From positions 1,798,001 to 1,862,000 of the forward strand of contig NZ_CP029289.2 of NCBI RefSeq assembly GCF_003201835.2: a stretch of DNA of 64,000 nucleotides. The letters are read 5' to 3'. A program made the position numbers and the translations under genes. Positions 29,176-38,026 of the stretch are shown here, piece after piece. The notes beneath the pieces were generated by a model that was given only the letters and a program-made list of their open reading frames with translations, made no database searches and was not told the origin of the DNA. Within the stretch, counting starts at the first letter, position 1. The number at the start of each line of letters is the position of its first letter. Source of the DNA: Acidianus brierleyi (lineage in GTDB: Archaea; Thermoproteota; Thermoprotei_A; Sulfolobales; Sulfolobaceae).

Positions 29176-30591
29176 ATGCCATCAAATGCGGAAGAAGCAT
29201 TAAAGTTTCTAAAAGATAATAAAATCGAGTGGGTAGATTTGCAATTTACTGATCTGCCTGGTAGATTACAACATGTTACTATTCCAGCTTCAGATTTCGA
29301 CGAAAATAGCTTCAAAGAAGGTTTTGGAAAACTTGATGGAAGCAGTATAAGAGGATTTACTATGATATATGAAAGCGACATGATTCTACAACCAATACCA
29401 CAGACTATGTCAATAATACCTTGGATGAATGGTGTTGCGAGAGTACTAACAAAAGTATATTGGGGAGGAGGAAAAGGAAGATTTGAAAGAGATCCTAGGT
29501 TCATTGCAGAAGAAGCTGAAAGAACACAAGAAGAGCAGGGTTATACTTCGTTTTTTGGGCCAGAACTGGAATTCTTCATATTTGATAGAGTAGATTTAGA
29601 CGTAGCACTTCCTCAAAGTGGAACTGGTTATAAAATATACGCTAGAGAGTCTCCATGGCACGATAATGGAGGTTTTATGATAAGATATAAAGAAGGATAC
29701 TATCCAGCCCCTCCAATAGATCAATTAATGGACATAAGAGTAGAGGCAGTTGATACATTAACAAAGTATTTTGGATTCATAATAGAAGCTACTCATCACG
29801 AAGTTGCTACCGCAGGCCAAGGAGAAATAGATTTTAGATTTTCGACATTAGCAGACACTGCAGATAAAGTTCAAACGTTAAAGTATGTTCTTAAAAACGT
29901 AGCTGCTAAGCATAATATGGTTGCAACTTTTATGCCAAAGCCAATGTATGGAGATAACGGAACTGGAATGCACACTCATTTTAGCTTATGGACAAAAGAC
30001 ACAAAAAAGAACTTAATGTATGATCCTAATGACGAATATGCTGAAATAAGCCAGACTGGAAGATATGCCATTGGAGGAATTTTGACTCACGCTAGAGCTC
30101 TTTCTGCAATAGTTTCTCCAACAGTAAATAGCTATAGAAGATTAGTTCCAGGATTTGAAGCACCAGTATATACTGCATGGAGCAAATCTAATAGAAGCGC
30201 TATAATAAGAGTACCGTCTTATTATAGAGGAATGGAAAAAGCTAAAAGAATTGAATACAGAGCTCCAGATCCTTCAACTAATCCCTATCTAGCATTTTCC
30301 GCAATATTAATGGCTGCATTAGATGGTGTAAATAAAAAGATAGATCCAGGAGATCCAGTTGATGAGAATATTTATCACTTAACTCCAGATAAAAGAAAAG
30401 AACTAGGAATAAGAGAATTGCCTAGATCTTTAGACGAAGCCTTAGATGAACTAGAGAGCGATAATGAGTTCCTTAAACCAGTTTTCAATTCATCAATGTT
30501 AAATGTATATGTTGACCTTAAAAGAGACGAGGCAAAAACATTACAAATGTATCCTCATCCAATGGAACTATATTATTACATGGACTCCTAA
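29176..30591 (+). CDS. glnA: Glutamine synthetase, type I
   Basis: 471 residues. DGSSIRGF loop, glutamate/metal motif GPELEFFIF, NGTGMHTHFSLW, and the ATP-binding K-PSYYRG region with NRSAIIRVP; EYRAPDPSTNPYLAF near the C-terminus. The Tyr adenylylation site region of bacterial enzymes is not evident. It makes glutamine from glutamate and ammonia and complements the glutamate synthase at the left edge. 4-nt convergent overlap with the next gene. Confidence 0.96.
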   Translation: MPSNAEEALKFLKDNKIEWVDLQFTDLPGRLQHVTIPASDFDENSFKEGFGKLDGSSIRGFTMIYESDMILQPIPQTMSIIPWMNGVARVLTKVYWGGGKGRFERDPRFIAEEAERTQEEQGYTSFFGPELEFFIFDRVDLDVALPQSGTGYKIYARESPWHDNGGFMIRYKEGYYPAPPIDQLMDIRVEAVDTLTKYFGFIIEATHHEVATAGQGEIDFRFSTLADTADKVQTLKYVLKNVAAKHNMVATFMPKPMYGDNGTGMHTHFSLWTKDTKKNLMYDPNDEYAEISQTGRYAIGGILTHARALSAIVSPTVNSYRRLVPGFEAPVYTAWSKSNRSAIIRVPSYYRGMEKAKRIEYRAPDPSTNPYLAFSAILMAALDGVNKKIDPGDPVDENIYHLTPDKRKELGIRELPRSLDEALDELESDNEFLKPVFNSSMLNVYVDLKRDEAKTLQMYPHPMELYYYMDS

Positions 30592-31478
30592 GGTAAGTAA
30601 ATACCAGATTTTTTTAGATATTTATATACTTCGTTTAAGTCTAAATAACTATCAAATTCATAGTTATTAATTGCCTTTTTCATTATACTATAGTCTTCTC
30701 CTATTAGATTTGCGTATTCTGGTATCCATCTATCTTTAGACTCTAAGAACCACGAAAAAGAACTTTCATAAAGATTCTTGATTTTTTCTTCATCTAGATC
30801 TGACCTTATAGCCATAGTACAACAATGTACAGGCTCGAAAACATGGCTTATCTTATTTCCTTGATCCTTTAGAATAGAAAGATAAGGTTCCCATATAGCT
30901 ATGGATTTTATCTTTTTTTCTTGAAAATTAGAGACTAGATCTTCTGGAGAATTAAAAGGGACTATTTTAACATCCTTAAAATCTGCTATAGTCCATGTTT
31001 CCATGCTAGAAAGTACTGTAGAACCTACTTCGCATGATTCGCCTATTATGCCTGCGCCTCCCTTTGCACCTCCAGCTATTATCTTTATATCAAAGGCTTT
31101 TGAAAAAATAATCTGAGAGACTACTGGAGAGAAGCCTATATCAAGCTTTCCTAGCGCTAAGTCTCTAGTAACGTCTATTCCGTTCTTATATATTATTATA
31201 CTAGGTGAATATCCACTATCCTTCAGCTTTTTGTAAAAAGGCATTATAAAAGGATATTCGGCAGCTTTTATTATACCGATTTTTATTATTCTGGATTTGA
31301 GAGAAACTTCTAAACTTTTCCCAGCTATTATTTTCCTTGATATTATACCTTCCTTTTCTAATTCCGAAAGTATCTCTGAAACTCTGCTTTTGGATATGCC
31401 AGATAATTTAACTAAGTCAGTCTGAAGCAGAGAACCATTTTTTGATAATAAATCGATAATTATATCTCGTCCTTTCAT
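30588..31478 (-). CDS. Winged-helix regulator fused to a periplasmic-binding-like domain
   Basis: 296 residues. Residues 1 to about 60 are a MarR/Lrp-like winged helix (LVKLSGISKSRVSEILSELE). Residues about 65-290 look like a type 2 solute-binding-protein fold of the NMT1/ABC-sulfonate kind (GKLDIGFSPVVSQ, AIWEPYLSIL). There is no signal peptide, so the domain senses a cytoplasmic ligand. The fusion resembles LysR in logic but with a different order of families. Its ligand is unknown; placement next to glnA and folE is only suggestive. Confidence 0.75.
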   Translation of the reverse strand: MKGRDIIIDLLSKNGSLLQTDLVKLSGISKSRVSEILSELEKEGIISRKIIAGKSLEVSLKSRIIKIGIIKAAEYPFIMPFYKKLKDSGYSPSIIIYKNGIDVTRDLALGKLDIGFSPVVSQIIFSKAFDIKIIAGGAKGGAGIIGESCEVGSTVLSSMETWTIADFKDVKIVPFNSPEDLVSNFQEKKIKSIAIWEPYLSILKDQGNKISHVFEPVHCCTMAIRSDLDEEKIKNLYESSFSWFLESKDRWIPEYANLIGEDYSIMKKAINNYEFDSYLDLNEVYKYLKKSGIYLP

Positions 31479-31500
31479 TATTTATATTTTTATAAAAAGA

Positions 31501-32130
31501 TCATATTAAACTTAAACTTTTATTAGACGAATCTAGCATCCTTAATACCTTATTAACTAGTGCCTTATCTTTCTTGAAAATTCCCCTAGTTGCTACAGAT
31601 AATAGTTTAGCCTCCTTATCTTTAACTCCTCTTACATATACACACATATGCAAAGCATCTCCCATTACCATAACTCCTTTAGGTTTAATGTCGCTATTCA
31701 TTAGCGCGTCTGCTATTTGGCTCACTAGCCTTTCTTGAATTTGAGGACGTGCTGAATAATAATTCACAATCCTAATGATCTTGCTAAATCCTGCAACCTT
31801 GCCATTTTCTCCAACAATATATGCTACGTGTATTTTGCCTATAAAAGGTAAAAGATGGTGTTCGCATAACGAAGAAAATTGTATATCTCTCAAAAGAATC
31901 AATTGATCTTCCTCGTAGTTCGTATCGTCCTCTTCATTCAGTTTAAATACCTTAATTGTAGGTTGAGATGTTCTTAAACCGTATGTCATATCTAGCAATG
32001 CCTTTGCGACTCTAGTTGGTGTTTCTTTTATTCCCTCTCTGTTTGGATTATCTCCCAAAAGTTCTATTATTTCTTTAACGCGCTTCGCTATCTCTTCTAC
32101 TAGTTTTTCTTGGTTTAATGATGTTTCCAT
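31501..32130 (-). CDS. folE: GTP cyclohydrolase I, type IA
   Basis: 209 residues. Zinc ligands in SLCEHHLLPF and in LHMCVYVRGV, and the ARPQIQERL and VATRGIF motifs, are all present. It opens GTP to dihydroneopterin triphosphate for pterin cofactors. Most archaea use the unrelated MptA, but Sulfolobales have this bacterial-eukaryal type. It fits with the RFAP-synthase-like gene at 25.8 kb. Confidence 0.95.
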   Translation of the reverse strand: METSLNQEKLVEEIAKRVKEIIELLGDNPNREGIKETPTRVAKALLDMTYGLRTSQPTIKVFKLNEEDDTNYEEDQLILLRDIQFSSLCEHHLLPFIGKIHVAYIVGENGKVAGFSKIIRIVNYYSARPQIQERLVSQIADALMNSDIKPKGVMVMGDALHMCVYVRGVKDKEAKLLSVATRGIFKKDKALVNKVLRMLDSSNKSLSLI

Positions 32131-32181
32131 ACCTTTAAATGTTAGAGGAGATTGCTATAAATATATTTATTTTAAAAAATC

Positions 32182-33231
32182 TTATAGTAATTTATAAGCA
32201 GTTTCTAAAACTTCTGGTTTTCCAGATGTTACTATCATTGTATCTTCTATTCTTACGCCATATTTACCCTTAATATAAATTCCAGGTTCAACAGTTATTA
32301 CCATATTCTTCTTTAAAACATCATTAGAATTGAATGAGATATAAGGACTTTCGTGAACATCTATACCAACACCATGCCCAGTCGAATGAACAAAATATTT
32401 TCCAAATCCGTTTTTTTCTATTACATTTCTAGCAATTCTATCAATTTCAGAAGCCTTTATTCCATCAGATACTGCGTCTATAGCTTCTAATTGCGCTTCT
32501 AATACTATTTCGTAGATTTTCTTTAAATCGTTTGAAAATTTTTTAACTAGCAAAGTTCGTGTGCTATCAAAACAGTATCCCTGATATTTTGCTCCTATAT
32601 CTATAACTACACTGTCTCCCTCCTTTATTACTCTATCTGTAGGTATGTGATGAGGTTCAGAAGAATTTTCTCCAGAAGCTACTATAGAAGGAAAAGCATA
32701 ATCTTCTGCTCCCTCCGTTTTCATAGTATAATCAATAAGTCCTGATAATTGTTTCTCATTAACTTGTTCTGTTGCTTTATCAATAGCAATTCTCATAGCC
32801 ACTGATGTTATTTCTCCAGATTTTTTTATTATATCAAGCTCTTCTAAATCTTTTATTGACCTTAATGCGGATATTTGTGAAGAAATATCTTTTAGTTCAA
32901 ACTTACTACTTAACCGTAAATATGTGCTGGCATCTAGCGACGAAATATCTGCAAATATACTATTTCTACTAGTAATTTTTTCAATAGCATCAATAATCGA
33001 TGTATATTGTATATCCTCGCTAACTTTTGTCGGATAATATATTTTCACATCCACTCCCTTAGTTTCTAATGCTCTATTCTCTTCTAGAAGAGGAGCTAAA
33101 AGGGTAGCTACTCCGTCGCAATACAATAAAACTCCTGCACCGTTATATCCAGTAAAATAAAAAATATTGGAACTTCCAAATATTGCTCCACATCCTTTTT
33201 CTATAATATTAGAGAGCTTGTTTATTCTCAT
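32182..33231 (-). CDS. pepQ: Xaa-Pro dipeptidase/aminopeptidase, M24 family
   Basis: 349 residues. The five M24 metal ligands are seen in VIDIGAKYQG...DSTRT (two Asp), HSTGHGVG (His), ITVEPGIY (Glu) and VRIEDT (Glu). The N-terminal creatinase-like domain spans about 1-115. Cytosolic peptide recycling. The start overlaps moaA by 23 nt. Confidence 0.92.
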   Translation of the reverse strand: MRINKLSNIIEKGCGAIFGSSNIFYFTGYNGAGVLLYCDGVATLLAPLLEENRALETKGVDVKIYYPTKVSEDIQYTSIIDAIEKITSRNSIFADISSLDASTYLRLSSKFELKDISSQISALRSIKDLEELDIIKKSGEITSVAMRIAIDKATEQVNEKQLSGLIDYTMKTEGAEDYAFPSIVASGENSSEPHHIPTDRVIKEGDSVVIDIGAKYQGYCFDSTRTLLVKKFSNDLKKIYEIVLEAQLEAIDAVSDGIKASEIDRIARNVIEKNGFGKYFVHSTGHGVGIDVHESPYISFNSNDVLKKNMVITVEPGIYIKGKYGVRIEDTMIVTSGKPEVLETAYKLL

Positions 33232-34159
33232 ATAACATATACTTGAAATTAGGCTCTCTAATAGATATTGCTATCTCAAAAGCATGCGTTATTACTTCTT
33301 CTTTTACATCGTCTTTCAAGTCTGCCTTTAATATACTGAAAATGTCAATAGTCTTATCAGTTTTATATAAACAAGTTTTCAATTTTCCATCTACTGTTAG
33401 TCTTATTCTATTACATCCTGCACAGAATATAGGATTAGAATAAGGTTTTACCATTTCTACTATTAGCCCTGATTTCAAATAATATCTAGGTCTAAAATGT
33501 TTATTTCGTATTACACTTTTAATAGAATTAGATTTTATATATTCTTCTATTTTGCTTAAACTTTCATGACATGAAAAAGACTCTTTCCCTAAGCCTACTG
33601 GATGTAACTCAATCAAATGGACTTCATTTACTCCAAGGTCTTCTGCTAGTTTCAAAAATTCTATAGTTTCTTCCTCATTTTTCTTATTAACCACAAAATT
33701 AAGCTTTACTGGTTTTAATCCAACTTCTACAGCTTTCCTTATTCCAGATATTACCTTGTCAAAGGCATCAACGCCAGTAATTTCCTTAAACTTAACTTTA
33801 TCTATTGCGTGCAAACTTACATTAACTCTATCTAGTCCAGCATCTTTTAGTTTCTCAGCTAAAGTATTTAGTAAAACCCCATTAGTAGTCATTGAGACTT
33901 CTTTTATCCCTACTTTTTTTATTGAAGAAATTATTTCTGGTAAGTCTCGTCTTAATGTAGGTTCCCCTCCAGTTAATTTTACGTATTTTATACCAAATTT
34001 TGTAGCTACTTTAGTTACTAGAACTATATCATGAAGACTAAGTCCGTTCTGTTTTTCTTGACCTTCGCCTTCCATATGGCAGAAAAAACACGAAAAGTTA
34101 CAAACATGAGTTAAGGTTATTCTTAAATCCTCTAATGGTCTTCCATATTTGTCAATCAT
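33209..34159 (-). CDS. moaA: GTP 3',8-cyclase, molybdenum cofactor biosynthesis
   Basis: 316 residues. Radical-SAM cysteines 20, 24 and 27 (CNFSCFFC), GGEPTLR, and the second cluster motif FCAGCNRIRLTVDGKLKTC. First step of molybdopterin synthesis. The C-terminus ends in YENKQAL rather than the catalytic double glycine usual for MoaA, within the stretch that overlaps pepQ. It is divergent from the small zinc-ribbon gene. Confidence 0.9.
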   Translation of the reverse strand: MIDKYGRPLEDLRITLTHVCNFSCFFCHMEGEGQEKQNGLSLHDIVLVTKVATKFGIKYVKLTGGEPTLRRDLPEIISSIKKVGIKEVSMTTNGVLLNTLAEKLKDAGLDRVNVSLHAIDKVKFKEITGVDAFDKVISGIRKAVEVGLKPVKLNFVVNKKNEEETIEFLKLAEDLGVNEVHLIELHPVGLGKESFSCHESLSKIEEYIKSNSIKSVIRNKHFRPRYYLKSGLIVEMVKPYSNPIFCAGCNRIRLTVDGKLKTCLYKTDKTIDIFSILKADLKDDVKEEVITHAFEIAISIREPNFKYMLYENKQAL

Positions 34160-34195
34160 TACCTTTATATTCTTACCTAAATAATAAAAAGTTGT

Positions 34196-34381
34196 ATGAA
34201 AGACGTTCTTTGTCCAAGGTGTGGTATAAGAATGGAATTTATGGCAGAAGCTGAGGTTAGCGGAAGTAACAAGAAGGTAAGATATTTCTATAGATGTCCT
34301 GCATGCGGAACTAGAATATCAGAATCCGAAATGACAATAGAAAAGAAAGACGGCTATGTATCTATAAAAGTTCTCCAATAG
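34196..34381 (+). CDS. Small zinc-ribbon protein
   Basis: 61 residues with two knuckles, CPRCG near the N-terminus and CPACG at about 37-41. No further domain. A TATA-like CTTTATATTC at about 34163-34172 predicts a leaderless start. Such proteins are common conserved hypotheticals in Sulfolobales; a nucleic-acid or protein-binding role is plausible. The 3' end overlaps the convergent kinase-like gene by 20 nt. Confidence 0.8.
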   Translation: MKDVLCPRCGIRMEFMAEAEVSGSNKKVRYFYRCPACGTRISESEMTIEKKDGYVSIKVLQ

Positions 34382-35027
34382 TCTTCTTTAGAATATTTAA
34401 ATGTAATGGAGGAAACAAACTCAGCAAAGCGATATTTTTTAAATTATTAATATATAGTAATTCTTCTTTTGTTGGAGAATATGAAATAAGGAATTCTCTT
34501 AAAATATTTTCATACTCTCCTATTTCGTACAAGAATTTATAACTAAGAAATAAAACAAACACTGCTAAATCCCATGCCCTATATTCCTTTGAGTCTGTCT
34601 TGATAGCTTGTTCTGCATCGATAACATATACAGAATCATTTATAAGAAAATTTTCAAATTTAGTATCTCCCATTGCAAACCCAGAATCATGTATATTTCT
34701 TAATGTTTTTCCTAACAATTTAAAGTCTTGAATTGTAGCAGGAATTTTGCCTTCTATAAATTCTCTTACTATGCAATTCTCACTAAAGTCAAAATCAATT
34801 AATCTTGGAACACTAATACCTTTCCAAGGATTTGTCAAGAAATCTATCTCTCTTCTCATTCTTTCGTTAGGATCTGCTACATAAGGATAAGATCTAAAAA
34901 GAGGAGTTATAAAAAACCATTTAAGAGATACATTTGAGCCATAACATTTTTTAACATATTTATTTCCATCATATCGAACTATTTTAGATTGTGTATAGAA
35001 AGTTCTAAAAATATTTTCTATGTTCAT
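34362..35027 (-). CDS. Kinase-fold protein (RIO / lipopolysaccharide-kinase-like)
   Basis: 221 residues. The catalytic loop reads MGDTKFENFLIN (Asp and Asn of the D-x-x-x-x-N motif) and the metal loop is VIDAEQA in place of DFG. A catalytic Glu-like region and C-lobe helices follow. The N-lobe has no clear Gly-rich loop, as in the small Bud32/Kdo-kinase-like group. Substrate unknown. It is not Bud32, which has its own conserved C-terminal tail. Confidence 0.7.
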   Translation of the reverse strand: MNIENIFRTFYTQSKIVRYDGNKYVKKCYGSNVSLKWFFITPLFRSYPYVADPNERMRREIDFLTNPWKGISVPRLIDFDFSENCIVREFIEGKIPATIQDFKLLGKTLRNIHDSGFAMGDTKFENFLINDSVYVIDAEQAIKTDSKEYRAWDLAVFVLFLSYKFLYEIGEYENILREFLISYSPTKEELLYINNLKNIALLSLFPPLHLNILKKTIGELL

Positions 35028-35084
35028 TGTATATAGAATAAAAAATATGCGTATTTAAATGTAAAACTCTGTAGTTGTATATCT

Positions 35085-35978
35085 TTACTTTATATCAAGT
35101 AAATCGGCCATCTCATCTATATACTTAAACATATCGTCTGGAAATACTACTACTGTAACCTTATCGTCACATATCTTATTGTACGCTGCTATGGTAGCAC
35201 CTGCACTTAAGCCTATCAAAATTCCAGAAGTCCTTGCTATAGTTTTAACACCTTGAAAAGCCTCGGCTAAAGTTATATCTATTATTCTATCTATTATTGA
35301 AGACGAAATTAAACCATCGCCATCTTGCCTTTTTATACCAGGTATTCTTTCTCCTTTAGCTGGCTGGACCCCTATAATTTCTATATTACGATATTTTTCT
35401 TTAAAATATTTAGAGATGCCTGCTAGATGACCTCCAGTACCTGCAGTAGCTATTATACGTTCTGCTTTTTTCCCTATTGACTGTAGTTGTTCATCTATTT
35501 CCTTAGCAGTTGTTTCATAATGGGCTAACATATTTACTGGGTTTACAAATTGATTTAGATGCAGTGCTGAAGTAGACGAAGAATATTGTCTAACTAGTGG
35601 CAATAACTCCGTAGTAGTATTTCCAGCTTGAATAACGTTAGCTCCTAATATTCTCATAGCTACCTTGAATGTTTTAGGGGCAACAGATGGAATAAATGCA
35701 GTAAATTTCTTGTTAAAAATAGCAGAAAATGCTGAAAGTGATATACCTACGTTACCTGAGGTGGCCTCTACTATCTCATTAGCATTATTATCTAACGCTT
35801 CCCTAAATAAGAACCATGCAGTTCTATCTTTTATGCTTCTACTAAAGGGATTATAGTACTCTAGTTTAGCCCAAACATCTTTACCAACTTTTAACTTCAG
35901 TAGAGGAGTAGGCCACATTCCTTCTAATAGTTCTATAGAGTCTTGAAAAACATGCAGATCTTTTGACACAATACGCAT
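35085..35978 (-). CDS. Cysteine synthase family protein (PLP beta-family)
   Basis: 297 residues. PLP lysine is Lys50 (SRSIKDRTAW); SGNVG at about 82 binds the substrate carboxylate and TGGHLAGI the phosphate. Likely O-acetylserine or O-phosphoserine sulfhydrylase. The sulfur-carrier-like and DsrE-like genes next door make a sulfur-trafficking context attractive but unproven. Confidence 0.85.
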   Translation of the reverse strand: MRIVSKDLHVFQDSIELLEGMWPTPLLKLKVGKDVWAKLEYYNPFSRSIKDRTAWFLFREALDNNANEIVEATSGNVGISLSAFSAIFNKKFTAFIPSVAPKTFKVAMRILGANVIQAGNTTTELLPLVRQYSSSTSALHLNQFVNPVNMLAHYETTAKEIDEQLQSIGKKAERIIATAGTGGHLAGISKYFKEKYRNIEIIGVQPAKGERIPGIKRQDGDGLISSSIIDRIIDITLAEAFQGVKTIARTSGILIGLSAGATIAAYNKICDDKVTVVVFPDDMFKYIDEMADLLDIK

Positions 35979-36016
35979 CTACCCATCATTAAATTATATT
36001 CAGCATATATAAAGTG

Positions 36017-36235
36017 CTATCTCTTTAGTTTAAGTCTTATTAGTGTCTCACTTCCATTTTTTTCGTATCCTAAAAACTCATTCCCAGTCTCTTTGCACCA
36101 ATTTTTTAAATCGTCTACCATACCTCCCCATGGAGTTCTAATTATAATTTCTTCTTCCCCTTTGATATTTTTCCAAACTTCCATTAATTGAATAAAACCA
36201 GATGGGCAAGCATCCTTTATTTCCAACTCCTTCAT
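36017..36235 (-). CDS. TusA-like sulfur carrier protein
   Basis: 72 residues with the TusA fold pattern. Cys10 sits in CPSG where typical members have CPxP, so the nucleophile is kept and the second Pro is lost. The remainder (DDLKNWCKETGNEFLG) matches the family helix, with a second Cys at about 48. It overlaps the DsrE-like gene by 4 nt, a pairing known from sulfur-oxidising prokaryotes where TusA and DsrE pass persulfide or thiosulfate. Confidence 0.75.
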   Translation of the reverse strand: MKELEIKDACPSGFIQLMEVWKNIKGEEEIIIRTPWGGMVDDLKNWCKETGNEFLGYEKNGSETLIRLKLKR

Positions 36236-36633
36236 ATACTTATCACTATATCAGAATCTTTAGCCTCAAGTAAAAATGTTACGGCCCCAGATAATTTTAC
36301 GCCGTCCATTAAATCCTCCTTAGAGAATCCAGCTATTTTTAATCCAGCTTCATCAACATAAAATTCTACACCTTCCTTTATAGCGTCATTAAGTAACTTT
36401 TCCGTTTCTCTTACACCTACCTTTTTCATCTTATATTTTGTGTACAGATTAGCAAAAAATCCTATGCTTAATTTTGCCCTACCTCTTACCTTCTTAGTAA
36501 ATAAAATTACTGCTTGAGAGGTTACAAAGCATTTAACTGTCCAATTTAACGCTCTACCGTCTATTGCTAATACTAATGCATGATAAAATTTTTCAAAACT
36601 ATTATCTGAAACCAAAATTGTAAGCTTTGGCAT
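36232..36633 (-). CDS. DsrE-family protein
   Basis: 133 residues, DsrE/F-like alpha/beta fold (start PKLTILVSDNSFEKFYHALVL). Cys at about 35 and none in the usual mid-protein active position, so sulfur transfer cannot be confirmed. First gene of the pair with the TusA-like protein. A TATA-like TTTAAAATATAC lies about 26 nt upstream of the ATG on the minus strand, so the transcript is leaderless. Confidence 0.75.
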   Translation of the reverse strand: MPKLTILVSDNSFEKFYHALVLAIDGRALNWTVKCFVTSQAVILFTKKVRGRAKLSIGFFANLYTKYKMKKVGVRETEKLLNDAIKEGVEFYVDEAGLKIAGFSKEDLMDGVKLSGAVTFLLEAKDSDIVISI

Positions 36634-36987
36634 TAGGATATATTTGGCCAGTATATTTTAAAATTATAGAATACAATCTAGAACAGTTAAGAGAGTCTAC
36701 AGTTTATTAAGTATTATTATATTGTTTTTCATTTTATCTTAGAAACGCTTTTTCCTTTATTTAACTTTATAAATTAATTAACTATAACTTATTTTACAGA
36801 ACTATGACTAGCTTAAAGTTAGTAAGTTTCTGTTTTCAAAAATAGTTTAAGATTATATTTTCTATAAGCTTTATTTAGATTACATAGATATTTTCATACA
36901 TATTTAATAAAATTTCAATTTCGGACTTAATTAATACTTTGATCGTTTAAAGAAAATATAATTAGCATGTGAATATCTATAACTACT
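36634..36987. other. Divergent intergenic region
   Basis: 354 bp between the DsrE-like operon and the DUF711 gene. It should contain both promoters: TATA-like sites at about 36652-36662 (minus) and TTTAAAG at about 36946 (plus). No RNA gene, repeat or coding frame was seen. Confidence 0.4.
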
Positions 36988-37977
36988 ATGCAAATAAGAG
37001 CACTAACAGTATTTGTCTCGTCTTTAGAATATGATAGAATAAGTAATTATGTTGAAAAAATTAAAAAAATTGACAATATATGGACAAAAAGAATTTCATT
37101 ACCTGAGACAAATCTTTCCATATCAAAAGTAATGGAGTTAATTCCCCAAGATAATAGTGTGCTTTTCAGCGTTTGCGGAATGAGGGATAACGATAATAGA
37201 ATAATGGAAATACTTGACGCATTAAGATCTGGAAGCAATATTTTTTGTAATATTCTAGTTAATGATATAAAAAACCTAGATAAAATAACGAAAATATTAA
37301 CAAAGCTAGAACCAGAAGAGGCAACTAGATTGGCTTTATTAATTAATGATGACTTCCTTCTTACGCCTTATTTCCCTGCTTCTACTGCTAATGTTGTAGC
37401 AGACTCGTTTGGCTTAGCATTGCTGTACGTTAAAGATTTTATTGAAAATAATATATCTAGCGCGTTTCAACAAGCTAATGAATTCGGTTTAAAAGTATCA
37501 AGAAAAATTGGTGCCAAATTTCTAGGTATTGATGTCTCTTTATCTCCATGGATGAATGAAAGTGTAGGAGAAATAATAGAAAAACAGAGCGGGAAAATAT
37601 TTTCACTAGGTAATACGTGGACTGTAGGAGAAATTAACAAATTAATATTTTCAGAAGCCTGGAGATCTAAAGTAACCCCTATAGGATTTTCAGAAACAAT
37701 GCTTCCAATAGCAGAAGATAATATTCTTAAAAAGAGAGTCGAAGAAGGTTCTTTAACATTGTCTCAACTAGTTCAATTAACATTTGCTTGCGCTGCAGGA
37801 ATTGACATGGTTGGAATAAAGGAAGATCCATTACTTTACAAAAATCTTATCAAAGACCTTATAGCAATCCAATTTACTAAGAAAAGACCTTATGCAATAA
37901 GAATTATTCCTTCAAGAGGAGAAGATAAAATAAATACAAAAGATTTCGGTATAATACCTACGATTAAAGTAATATAG
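36988..37977 (+). CDS. DUF711 family protein
   Basis: 329 residues. Begins MQIRALTVFVSS and contains DSFGLALLYVKDFIE and KFLGIDVSLSPW, the conserved blocks of DUF711 (UPF0210), a family of unknown function related in fold to glycyl-radical-like barrels. Shorter than bacterial members (~450). No motif tells its reaction. Confidence 0.8.
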   Translation: MQIRALTVFVSSLEYDRISNYVEKIKKIDNIWTKRISLPETNLSISKVMELIPQDNSVLFSVCGMRDNDNRIMEILDALRSGSNIFCNILVNDIKNLDKITKILTKLEPEEATRLALLINDDFLLTPYFPASTANVVADSFGLALLYVKDFIENNISSAFQQANEFGLKVSRKIGAKFLGIDVSLSPWMNESVGEIIEKQSGKIFSLGNTWTVGEINKLIFSEAWRSKVTPIGFSETMLPIAEDNILKKRVEEGSLTLSQLVQLTFACAAGIDMVGIKEDPLLYKNLIKDLIAIQFTKKRPYAIRIIPSRGEDKINTKDFGIIPTIKVI

Positions 37978-37993
37978 AGATGTTTTAAATTAC

Positions 37994-38003
37994 TTTTATA
38001 TAC
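37994..38003 (+). promoter_or_regulatory. TATA box for the PhoU-like gene
   Basis: ACTTTTATAT centred about 27 nt before the ATG at 38027. Confidence 0.5.
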
Positions 38004-38026
38004 TTCCTATTATATAGAGAAATATC

